A stretch of 64,000 nt of DNA from Epichloe hybrida (lineage: Eukaryota; Ascomycota; Sordariomycetes; Hypocreales; Clavicipitaceae), in the NCBI GenBank assembly GCA_019022495.1, contig JAFEKR010000008.1:2108001-2172000 (forward strand). The letters are read 5' to 3'. The first letter of the stretch is position 1, and each line of letters begins with the position of its first letter. A program made the position numbers and the translations under genes. Positions 48,141 through 58,305 of the stretch are shown in pieces. The notes beneath the pieces were generated by a model. That model had not been told where the DNA came from, ran no database searches, and saw only the letters and a program-made list of their open reading frames with translations.

Positions 48141-50353
48141 GTACAAAGCTCTGTTCGTAATGTATCTCTTTAACTAGGGCTACGTAAATGCTTGTAATAG
48201 GCTTAGATGCTAAGAAAAAAGTAAAAAATTAGCAAAAATAAGTGCAAACTTTACACTTTGCGTTGTCCCTAGGCAAAGTTTGCATAAGTGCAAAAAGTGA
48301 CAGTACAAAGTAGCCGCCCCATACAACTCCACATACAATTTGTACCATGTAAAGTCGGTGCAAGCTTTGCACCGGCTCGTGGATCAGGCCCTAAGGCTAC
48401 CGAATTATTACGCCTTAAGCACCTAGATATACTAATTATAGCTAAGGATGTCTCTAATAAGCGTTAATTAGTGTGTTAAGAAGCCCTAGGGCTTTACTTA
48501 GGTATATAACGCTTTATAAAGGCCTTATAAAATAAGGGCCACCCTTATAGACTTAGTTTTAATAATAATAATCAACTGCGAGCTGCCCTCTAGACCACAT
48601 AAGAATATCTTAATGAATAGAAGCATTTCCCTTATGTTATTAAAATTAATAATATATATAAGACTAACCGCTTTAGGCTTTATATAATAGTAATTACTGC
48701 TATTATAGCTTATAATATAATCATAAACATTAGCTTTGGATTACTATCTTCTGAGATAGAGCAAAGCTATAAGTAGCTTCTTATAATGTTTAATATAGTA
48801 TGTGAAAAGCACTATATTAAGGCCCCTTCTATTATCCTTATAAATATAGAAAAGGCATTAAAAAACGCCCTGAAGACTATTTTTCTAATAATATAATAGT
48901 AGCTCTGCATTTAGTACCTTATTACTTATGTTTAGGCCCGAATTCTTTATAACTAGAAGGGCCTTAAAGAAGGTGCTACGAAGGTTATAAATAATGCCTT
49001 ATAAAAGGCCTTTAATAATAGCCCTATAGGCCTTATAAAGGCATTTACAAAGCTTATATATGCTAACTAGCTTATAACCTTCTAGAGTATTTAGAATAAT
49101 ATAAAGCGTATATATAATCTATAGCAAAATAACATTTTTTAATACATTAAAAACTAGTAGTTCCCTTAGCGTAAGTAATAGGTGTTTTATTTTATAGGAT
49201 TCTATTATAATTTTAGCTAGTATACTAATAGTCTTACTAAATTAGCTTATAAGAACTTAAAGTCTTACTTAATTATAGGTATAGGTAATCTTTTTTACCT
49301 CTTCCTTATAATAAAATAAATACTTTAATTAATACTTTAAAAATATAAAGAATATGTTATAATTAATAATATAAGGCTTTGGAAGTAATATATTAGAAGG
49401 GATTAGCTTAGTAGGCTTCCCTTATAAATATCCTCTAAAGCTATTAAATTAATAAATTAGTAATATTATCAAGCTTATGCGTCGCAAGCTAGCTAAATTT
49501 AGCTATTATTATGTAATTCGCCCTATTAATTCTAATAGTAATTTACCCTCCTATATGCCTATATACTTATTAACCTTTATAACTATAGTCTATATCTTAT
49601 AAAGGAAGCTATATATCCTTACTAGTAGCTATAAAGGCCCTTAGTATATTAGTAATTAAGATAATAAAGGATATACACTTTATATTAAGCTTATATTAAT
49701 TAATAGGATTTATATAATCTAATACTTTTAAATCCTTAACCTTATTTATATTAGTTAGTAATAAGAGCCTTATAATAAATATAATAAGACTCCTATAACT
49801 ATAAGGGATTAGGCTACCTTATAGGGCTCTTTTTAGGTTATTATACTATAAAGACTATAGCTTCTAGCTACCTATAGCCCCTATTAGCTAAATTATAGTA
49901 TATAATATATATTAATATAAGTAAAGGTAGTGGAAGTAGTATTATAAGGGACACATAGTAGGGGCAGAGGCTGTAGTTAGTCTTAAAGAGGTTTAAGAGG
50001 CTATATAACTACTAGGGTAACGTAATTATTAGTAAGATAAGCTATAGAAAAGCTACCTATATTACTAGCTAATAAGGGAGGTTACTAATTAAAGAATTAT
50101 AGCTAAATAAACTAGTTAGACTAATTAATATATATATATTAAAAGAAAACACTAGAAATTATGTTTTTAAGCAAATTAGCTATAGTTATAATTAAATTAA
50201 TAAATATAACAGACTTTATTATATGTGTGGCGGTAATATGCTATAACTATAGGTGTGATTTACGTGTGGGTGTGTGGCAAGTAACCTTTCTATCCAAAAA
50301 CGGCTAGTCACAGCTATGACGGTTTTTCCGTACAGCTCCGATTAGCAGAACTC

Positions 50354-50681
50354 CGAGAATTGGACACACTTGTTGCCTTAGGCACCTATCCAGCGATGGA
50401 AGGAGCTGCATCCTGCCAAAGGCTAGTATAAATAACCCTGACTTGTACCATTCACGACATCCTGCAAGTGCAAGACGTTTGTCTGGAGTGACGGCTGCAT
50501 GACGCCTTTGTTCAGAGCGGGAGCTCGCAGTTTGCTGAGAATCGCTCGGACAGAGGTGTTTTTATTTTCTTGTGCTATGTATACTCCGTATATTTATTTG
50601 GTGCGTCTTCTTCGCTACCTACGTAAAGAATCACATGATACCACAGACAGAACAATCAATTTAGGGACTAGAGTCGCCACT
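50354..50681. other. 3' flank of the helicase/AAA+ gene
   Basis: This is the left edge of the gene island. Base composition switches here from AT-rich repeats to about 50% GC. No gene is recognised; the frames present are chance. It presumably contains the 3' untranslated region and terminator of the minus-strand gene, although no clear AATAAA signal is visible. Confidence 0.6.
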
Positions 50682-53600
50682 CTAGGAGTCTTGAGTACCG
50701 TCCACTTGCCCGTCAGAAATCCAATGCGAGCCTCCAGCACATCTATACCCGCCGCTCTGCTTGATCCATTGATACCCAACAGGACAAGACCCTTGGGCCA
50801 TCAACTTGGCCTTCCGGGCCGCTTCCTCTTTTCTACGCCTCTCCTCTATCAGTAATTGCTTCACAATACGGTCTCGATCAGCGTCCCTCGCCAACATTTT
50901 CGCCTTCTTCAACTGTCGGAATTCCTTCTCTCTGCGCTGCTCCTCAGCCGCGTCTCGCTCAAGTTGCTCCCAGACTTCATCGCTGACGCCGGCGTCGCGC
51001 ACGCCCAAGAGGGATGTTGTCGATCTCACGGGACCGGAGTCCTCTTCCGTCATCGGTTGATTTTCCTTGTTTTCCTCCGTGGCTTGTTTACCTTGATGGA
51101 CGTCGATTGATGTGCGAGTCCTGATGATGCATGGATGCTCTGGCCGAGGCTGTGGATGCGATTTCCACATCAGCGACTCCAGGACCGTGGGCGCGTCTTC
51201 CTGCTTCACTCTCCCCAATCTCTCCTCCAGCATCTTCTGCAGCTCTTGGCTAACTTGATGCTCTTGAAGCTTCAGAGATTCCTTGGAAAGGTCTACGCCT
51301 CGAAAGATGTTCTTGACTAGCTGCTTGACGTCTCTTGCGCTGGCAAACCCTTCAACGGCTGCAAGCTGCTGGAATAGTCTCAGAACATCCTGCTTGAATA
51401 ACTCAGACGGTGACTGCAGACACAAAATGTCAAAAGACTTCCTCTTCTGCTCCAACTGGGCCTGCTTCTTCGCCAGCGATATTGTGAGAAGCTTGAGGCA
51501 ATCATTCGCGCTCAGGGGATCAAAGTCGACCGCCTCAGGGAAGCGACTCGTCATACCAGGATTGACCGACAGCAGCCGGTTGATGTCGTGGACGTAGCCT
51601 GCCAAGATGATGATGAGCTTCCCTTTATACTTTTCCTTGGTCACCGAGTCGACCAGTTCGTCGATTGCCTCTTTGGCGAAGCCTGGCCCTCCAAGACGGT
51701 ACGCCTCGTCGATGAACAAGACTTTTCCAAGAGCACTGTCCAGGAGCTTCTGGACTTTTGGGCCTGTGTGACCCACGTACTGACCGATTAGGTCCGTCGC
51801 TGAGCATTCGATGACACTGGCCGCACTGAGGAATCCCAAGTCGTAGTAGACCTTGCCCATTTTCCTGGCAGTCGTGGTCTTGCCTGTGCCGGGGGGGCCT
51901 CGAAACAAAAAGTTGAATGGTATATCGTCGCTGATGTCCATGTCGAGGCTTTTCAATTGCTTCACTCGATCTTGTATCCCACCGAGAAGCGCAATGATTT
52001 TCTCGCGGCCGATTTCGTCAGCGAATAGCTGCTGAATATCCGTTCCTCCCATGCTTGCCCGATCAAAGTTCTCGTCAAAGTCGGTTGCTTCGAGCTGGCT
52101 CCCCTTGCCTTTCCAGCAGATAAACGCTTCTGATACGCACTTTTCCCCTTTGTTAGGAGGTTGTCAATGGCACCGCCGTTGCCAAAGTTTGGGCGGCTGC
52201 GTTCGCGTCTAAGCATCTCTATGGCAACCCGTTTGGCTTGCCCGGTGGCTTTAAACCCAGACCCCTTGAGCTTGACGTCCAGTATTTGTTGAAGTGCTTC
52301 ATCGTCAAAATCGTGGAACACAAATGGCGAGTCGATAGCAAAGCGACGGCTAAGCCCAGGATTCACGCTTTGGAACATCGTGTCCATCTGCTCCTTGTAC
52401 CCCACGAGGATGACACACCGGTCTTCTCCAGGCGTGTTTTGAACTTGAGCTACAATCGTGTCCACAACAGCAGACCTGTAAGGGTCTGCGAAAGAGTCAC
52501 CGTCGTTGCTGCCGCCATGCAGCCCGTATGCCTCGTCGATGACGAGAACTTTACCAAGCGTCGAGGCCAAGATGCCTTTGGTCTGAGCCTCCGACTGCCC
52601 CAACACAGACCCGATAAAGTCTGCAGGAGTCTTGATCACCACCTCGCCACTTGTTAGGATGCCGAGGGCTGCCAGTATTTCTCCGTAAAGCTTGGCGACT
52701 GTCGTTTTGCCTGTTCCCGGCGATCCCAGGAAGACGCGGTTGAGGGAGAAAACCATGAGAGGCTCTTCTGCTAGCTCCCTCTTGTAATTTGTCGCCAAGG
52801 AGTCCAACAGCACCTTGACCTCCTGCTTGACTTCACGGATTCCAATCATCTCATTCAGCCTGCGCCACGATTCGCAGCTTTCAAGAGTGGCCGATGGCTC
52901 TGGGCCGATGATGTCTTCCTTGGTGAACAAGCAGTCGTCAGGCTTTGCCCCCGACCCCGATCGGTGTTCTTGTCGCAATCGATTTGCTTGCCTCTTCTCG
53001 ATTCGCGCCAGGGCATTTTCGACCGCGCGAGCATTGCCGAATCCCTCCGCGCCCCGACCGCGCCCAACTCGTCGAGCAGCAATCCGGAAATACAGGCCAT
53101 CGGAACCTCCAATCTTCATCTTCCCATTGAACTTCCTGTGTACCTGTTGCTGCAAAATTCTCAACAGCTCCTCATCCGCATAATCGTGGAACTTCATCTC
53201 GATAGGAAATCGGCTGGGAAAGCCAGGGTTATGGGCGAAGAAAGTTTCCATCTGCTTCGAATAACCTGCGATGACAAAGACGACTTTGCCGCGAAGATTC
53301 TCTACCTCGGCAAGCATGTAATCCAAAACAGCCTTACCTCCTGGACTATTCCCCGTGGACAGTTGGTAGGCTTCGTCAATGAAGAGCACGCCGCCACCGT
53401 CTTCCTGTAGCTCCTGAAGTAGCTTTTCGCAGCCCGAGACACCACCATTCGCCAGCTTGGAGCCCGTAGTTTCTTTGAACCCGTTTCCCGGGAGAACACC
53501 AATCCAGGTCAGGAATCCTCCCCAAAGACGGGCAACGGTTGTTTTGCCTATAGATTTGTCAGCACAACTATTGAGGACCACGTCGTAGAATAAATGACTT

Positions 53601-56600
53601 ACCTGTCCCTGGATTGCCCACCAATGAGCAGCTCAATCTCTCTTTAGACAATGACACCCCCTGTCGGATCTTTATGTCGACGCTTGACTTGACAGACAGA
53701 AACTCCTCCTTGACAGATTCTAGACCGATCATGCCCATGAGCTCATTGAGCGCCTCGTTGTTTGGCTCTCCGTTGGCCTTCATGGCCTCCCATTCTTGTG
53801 CCGCCTTGCTCGTAGATGTGGAATCGGCTGTCTTGCACTTCTTCGTTTCGCTCGATTGGTCCTGCACCGATGCCTTGTTAAGCTTCTTGGCCATCAACTC
53901 GCGCCTTTCGCTAGCCTCCTTCAGACTCTGCAGCTGCGCCTTCTTCTCCGCGAGGTCTCTCTGTTGACGCTGCGCCTCTTCGTTACAAGCCATGGTTCGA
54001 CGATAATGATCAATCTCATCGCCAATTGTCTGCAGTTCAAGAGCGTACGCCTCTTGATGCTCTTGCCTTACTCTCTCCAGTTCAAGGTCTCTTGACACAC
54101 GCCGGCGAGTCTCTTCATCTTCACGAGCACACGACTTGCATCCGCCGCCTTTCTCAGAGCAAAAGACCTTCGTCTTGTGGCCTCGCTCACATGTTCGCTC
54201 TACAGCCTTCAAACAGGGAACTAGGGAGTGATCCACGACAAGGTGGCATCGACGTTCGCAAACGTGCTGTTCACAGCTCAGCAGCGCGCCGCTAAAATTG
54301 TTAGTGAGGCTCGATAAGTTTGACTGACATCGACCTACCATGGCTCCGAGCAACCTCCATCGGGGCAATGCTGGTCAAAGTCCCCGGGAGATTTCAGAAG
54401 TGCGGATCGATCTGGGTGCCTCTCACAGTGCACAGGGACGCCATCGAATAGGCATCCCTTGTCCTTCAACGCCTGCAAGTAATCCTTCCACAATTCACCA
54501 CCCCTCTTGCTATTCATAAATGTATGCATATTGCCAAAAAGAATGATGCCATCTCTCGCACGTGAAATCAAGACCACCAGCCGCTCCCGCGCCGACATGA
54601 AGCCAATGTCGCCTGACGAGTTGCTCCTCGTGAGGGAGGCGATCACGAGGTCGCTTTCCTCTCCCTGATAGTTATCTGTGTACATCATTAGCTCATGTAA
54701 ATTTAGTTTTTTTTTTTTGTATAGCTAGGGTGACAAACCGATTGTAGAGAGTCGGAGGGGCCTCTTGTTTATTTTCGCAGCAGCCGGCTCCATTAGACCA
54801 GCTCGAACCAACTCATGAGAATCTAGATCATTTAGGCAGGGATCGTGGTCGTGACTAAACCTCTCTCTCAACAGCGACAGCTGTCCTAGATACGGGGTCA
54901 GGACGACCATGTTCTCTGTTTTGTACCCCTGTTGACTGAGGTACCTGACCATTTTGATGACCATGAGAGCCTCGAACATGTTTCTCTTGCTCGTCCTGGA
55001 ACCTCCATCTCGCGCATCAGTCACCCTGCTGAGCTGTTCTTCATGATGCTCGTGGTGAACGAATGTAACCCGGTTTCGGAGCCCCCGTACCTTTTCTCGC
55101 TCCAGCGTTTTCGCGTTATCCTCGAGATGCTCGTAGGATAGGTGGCGGGCGAAATAGGAGATTTCGGGATGGCTGCGATGCTGTTCCCGAAGCACAGTGT
55201 AAGGATGACCCTGCAGAATGAGTCTTTCGAACAGAGACACGTTGAGGTTGAAGCCTTCGCCCTTCTCCACGGTGAGCTTGTAGTTATTCACCTTGGGGCG
55301 CAGTTGTTTGTGGTCGCCGATGAGCACCAACTGTTTGACGGATGGACTCAATGCAGTGATGATGTGAGCCTCAAGGATCTCGCCGGCCTCCTCAACTAGC
55401 ACCACGTCAGGCTCTGCTGAGTTGATGATGGACTGATACATGGCCGCCGCAGTCATTGTACATCCGATGATGCGCTTGCTTCGCACCACGCTCCGCTTGG
55501 TTTCGTTGTAAAGGCCATCAATCTGCCGTTGAATCTCGTGGGACGTGTCAGCAAGCTCGACAAACTCGGCCATTTGATCCTGCCGCACTATGGCCGACCA
55601 TTTCTCGAAAAGCTCGGCTCTGACAGTGTGTGGAAGCTGCCATACGTCACGACATCCTTGATCCATGCTGGCCACCAAAGCCGCAACCAACCTATCGCCG
55701 GCCCCCTGGGCCCATTTTCGCAGAACGTCGCTTGGCTGCATGGGTTTGTTGTTCATGCCGACTATTGCGAACCCGCCGTCTGTTTGTGGGACCTGAAATG
55801 ATAGCCAATAGGTGAGGCCGTCCTCGAGGAACTCTAGCATCGTCAGAACATCGTCGCAGGAAACGTGCCCGGCCCCGAGTTTGTCACCAAGTTCCGCCAG
55901 CTTGGCATTGACATTGGTAGCTTCAATCTTGAGCTTAATGATCATTGCGTTGATGTTGGGTGAGAATCGAAATTTGGGCAGCCTGAAATGCTCGTCCAAT
56001 CGAAGGGGTGCAGTCCGTGCCGTGGACTTGGAACCAAGTCGTACCATGTCGTCTTCCGCCACCCCAATGCCCAGTAGATCTTCGAGAAATTGGTCCAGAG
56101 CGTGGTTGGTATAGCTCAACACTAATATGCGTTGATCTGTTTGTTTTAGGATGATTTGCGATATCAGTGCTCCTACGTAAGATTTCCCAGTACCAGGAGG
56201 GCCTTGTATCTGGCCCACAGAGTTTTCCAGGCCATTGATCAGGGACTCGAGTTGTGCACCCGAGACTCGAAAAGGGTTTACAGTCTTGACGATTGATGAT
56301 AGATTAACGGCCTGTCCTTCCTTCAGAGCTCCCTTGAGGACATCTAAAAAGCGAGGCAGTCGACCAGGAGGCTGATAGGTGCTTGGAGCGTTTCCAGGAT
56401 CCAGCAACGCATCCTCCAGAGGTATCTCGGATATACATTTCAATCGCCGCAAGATGGGCTCGTAAGCGAACGTGGCGGTGTCGACGACGAAGAACTTGAG
56501 TTCATGTCGCTTCTCATGGAGCAGAGCCTCAATGGCCCTTCTTAATCCCACCGTGTCAGTGAACTTGATGACAACAATCGGAGGGTCCTTGGCCAACATG

Positions 56601-57709
56601 TCGACGTTGCGCATGATTGAGCCAAATGCAATGATTTCGTCGCCGCGGCACAGAGCGCCAAGTGCATTGTGCTTCATAAAGGACTTGGAGTCTTCCGCAA
56701 ACTTTTTCCTGGCCTTTTGGCCTACCATGCGGGGGAAGACGATGCCTTCCTCACATCGAAGGCTCAAGCTGTAAGGATCAATCCGCTTCGTGTCGTTCGT
56801 ACCGAGGCCCGCAAGAGTCATTTTGCCCAGTCGCAGAGGCCTTCGAGTCCCTTTCCTTTTTCCCCATGCAACGGCGAGGTCTTCTCTCAAATCAGCGAGC
56901 ATGTCCTCCCTGAGGAGCCGAAACAGCCATGCGAGGTAAGTGACAGGTCGGGACTCCCGCGGAGCCTCAAACACATCGTCCAGGCGCTGGAGGAACGGTT
57001 CTTCCGCGGAACGTACTTCGTCGGCGGTTGGGAAGATGGAAATCGCACGGAAGTCGGAGAAGTCGTTGTCGTGGCGGCCACCGGCGCTATAATCCGAATC
57101 GGCAGTGGAGACGATCGATTGTACTCTGAGCACCTTAACAACTCGATAGGCCAGTTGCCTCACCGAATATGATGGAGAATTGAGGAAGACTTGACGGTCC
57201 ATTAAATCTGCCACGTCGTGGTACGGAATTTGCAGGTCCTGGGAGTTGATTGATACGATTTCGAGACACAACCAGGCAAAGACATGAGCGCTGCTGTGAT
57301 TGAAGCCACTCTCGCGATGAAACTCAACCAGTGTGGACCAAAATGTTGGAGGTGATAGAATCGCAACCAAAAGACGTTTGAGAAGTTCTCCATCGTTGAT
57401 CAGCTTGACGACTGGGTCAGAGAGATGTGTGATGAGTTGCGTCATGATCAACGAGACGAACCCCCTCGAGGGGTCGCTGCGCACGACACTCCGCACCGTT
57501 TCGATACCATTGTGGCTAGAGACTATGGATTCTGCGCAGAAAGCAGGCGATTTCTCCTTGGCAAGCATATCAGTGGCCTCCAGAAAGCGTTGGGCATCGT
57601 GACTGCTCTTGATGCACAAATCTCCCGAGAGATGGCTCTTGAATACCTTGAACAGCGCCCTCTCGCGGCCAGAAAGAACTTTGTCGGAGGACATTTTGGA
57701 GGTAGACAT
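50682..57709 (-). CDS. NFX1-type SF1 helicase fused to three CbbX-type AAA+ domains
   Basis: One spliced gene of about 2,287 codons. The ATG at 57709 is directly preceded by an in-frame TGA. Exon joins are: intron 54676-54738 (63 bp, branch GCTAATG), restoring STIDNYQGEESDLV; intron 54292-54338 (47 bp, branch CACTAAC); and intron 53548-53602 (55 bp), restoring GNPGTGKTTVA. Helicase motifs are IQGPPGTGKS (about residue 500), VEEAGE (about 770), GDHKQLRP (about 798), EQHRSHP (about 845), DNYQGEESD (about 991) and SRARDG (about 1022). A Cys/His-rich NFX1-like finger region (CSEPCGALLSC, then CERRCH) covers about 1085-1155 and a coiled coil about 1160-1260. Three AAA+ units follow, with Walker A near 1330, 1610 and 1887; each has a FIDEAY or VIDEAY Walker B and an arginine-bearing SRF or RRF motif. 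The C-terminus is helical with a Cys-rich CPVGYQWIKQ..GYRCAGG end. Known family roles suggest RNA/RNP remodelling by the helicase; the AAA+ role is inferred. There is one frame discrepancy near 52097-52150. The substrate is unknown. Confidence 0.9.
52097..52150 (-). other. Frame discrepancy between AAA+ units 2 and 3
   Basis: Reading exon 4 from 53547, the frame encoding GGAIDNLLTKGKSAYQKRL (about 52120-52190) does not lead into the frame that encodes QLEATDFDENFDR and AAA+ unit 3 (about 52060-52096 onward). The downstream frame starts one base early, equivalent to one missing base. The only GT...AG pairs that would fix it give 17- or 32-nt introns, too short for normal splicing. G- and A-runs nearby make an indel or a sequencing error plausible. 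Confidence 0.75.
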
Positions 57710-58305
57710 TCAAGGTGTACTACTTCTCGCGGTACTCGAGAAGTTCGAAACGGAATGACAAATTGAGCAGCCCCCTTTTCCCACTCTAGCATGAAGTTGC
57801 AATGTCACAGAACGGGGGGGGGACAACGGTGGGCAGCGGTGCTGCAAAGGAGATTTGTGGAATGATGCAGCTGAATGGAAAATGGGATATGGGAAACTCA
57901 TAGAAGGGGTAAAGGGGGCGCACATATGCTTCTACATCTAGCAAACGAAGCCAGGCCTTTTCGGGTCGATCAGCAAACGAAGAAAGGCACGTGGGCCGCG
58001 ACATCAAACGCGGCATCCGTGAATCCGGCCGGGTAACACAAACGAAGCAATGATGCCTCAGATGAGAGGCCGCAGTACTCAACAAGATCAACTTGTCAGT
58101 CGCATCCTTTCCCCGAGCGAGAAGCGGGGAGACAAGAGGCACACATGCCAGCCTCCTGCACAGCGCAGACTGGATCTCGGTACATAAAAGGAAGAGAGAA
58201 GAACCTTCACACAACATCCACCCAGGGACCCGAAGGCAAGTGAAGTTTAGATCCAAGCAGGTGCATCTCGATACAGAGTCTCTCTAAAGTGATTACATCG
58301 TATTC
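57710..58305. promoter_or_regulatory. Shared divergent promoter region
   Basis: These 596 bp separate the starts of the minus-strand helicase gene and the plus-strand gene. It is the only sequence available for both 5' regulatory regions. A TATA-like TACATAAAAG lies at 58181-58190, 116 bp before the plus-strand ATG, with no ATG between it and that start. The open frames crossing this stretch look random. There is no other clear motif. Confidence 0.5.

Larger units (their letters stand above)
46084..48153. mobile_element. hAT-3: non-autonomous hAT element, 2,070 bp
   Basis: The termini are CAGAGCTTTG (46084-46093) and its exact complement CAAAGCTCTG (48144-48153), flanked by an 8-bp duplication TTCGTAAT (46076-46083 and 48154-48161). 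The 8-bp target and CAG-type ends identify the hAT superfamily. The interior has TGTAG arrays at both ends, about 100-bp tandem repeats (46890-47400) and a short TAAGCTATTA satellite. No transposase is recognisable. Confidence 0.88.
45935..48391. mobile_element. PIF/Harbinger-type non-autonomous element with nested hAT-3
   Basis: The inverted termini are GGGCCTAATCCACGAGCC (45935-45952) and its complement (GGCTCGTGGATCAGGCCC, 48374-48391). They extend about 8 further bases and are flanked by a 3-bp TAA duplication (45932-45934 and 48392-48394). A GGGCCT-type terminus with a TWA target is the PIF/Harbinger hallmark. Without hAT-3 it is about 379 bp, with no ORF, so it is a MITE. It contains GTGCAAACTTTGCAC-type short palindromes near both ends. 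Confidence 0.75.
45800..49600 (+). pseudogene. MULE transposase relic (interrupted)
   Basis: The frame runs from about 45850 to 45931, then from 48395 onward after the Harbinger insertion. It reads LKHLDILIIAKDVSNKRQLV-like sequence, HPYRLSFNNNN and HFPYVIKINNIYKTNRFRLY. Then comes APSIILINIEKALKNALKTI (about 48820-48880), the MULE region with a D/N-x-x-x-ALKNA signature, followed by QLCI..L. Near 49240 comes YTNSLTKLAYKNLKSYLI, matching the T.S.TE..H..LK.YL block. Trp, Gln and Asp codons are RIP-altered throughout. Confidence 0.6.
45132..50353 (+). mobile_element. Mutator-like (MULE) transposon relic with nested elements
   Basis: Perfect 34-bp inverted repeats lie at 45132-45165 and 50320-50353, with weaker similarity continuing inward (ACCTATAATTATAATG against ACCTATAGTTATAGCA). 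With the Harbinger insertion removed the element is about 2,762 bp, a normal MULE size. The interior carries a MULE transposase relic on the plus strand. The outer flanks do not show a matching 8-10-bp duplication, so one edge may be altered. The right end abuts the gene island. Confidence 0.65.

Noticed and set aside
47907..48146. 79-codon repetitive ORF (TTLHY repeats)
   Set aside because: It is a 17-bp minisatellite read as protein; no coding evidence.
50499..50855. 118-codon plus-strand ORF at the 3' end of the helicase gene
   Set aside because: It overlaps the conserved C-terminal exon on the other strand and has no recognisable domain.
52097..52150. A 17- or 32-nt intron joining the two frames
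   Set aside because: Both are below the size accepted by fungal spliceosomes and lack a branch site; an indel is a simpler explanation.
51962..53581. Separate AAA+ gene starting at the Met near 53581
   Set aside because: The Walker A motif is split by an intron at 53548-53602 and is restored only by joining to the upstream exon, so this is an internal exon.
53568..54368. Separate zinc-finger/coiled-coil gene
   Set aside because: Intron 54292-54338 has good donor, branch and acceptor sites, and its removal restores the Cys/His finger; the upstream Met lies in intron/exon sequence of the same gene.
54335..54688. Separate small gene encoding helicase motifs V and VI
   Set aside because: Removing intron 54676-54738 places motif V (DNYQGEESD) directly after STI of the large helicase exon.
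57786..58256. 156-codon minus-strand ORF in the intergenic region
   Set aside because: There is no recognisable similarity, it lies across the divergent promoter, and its composition looks random.
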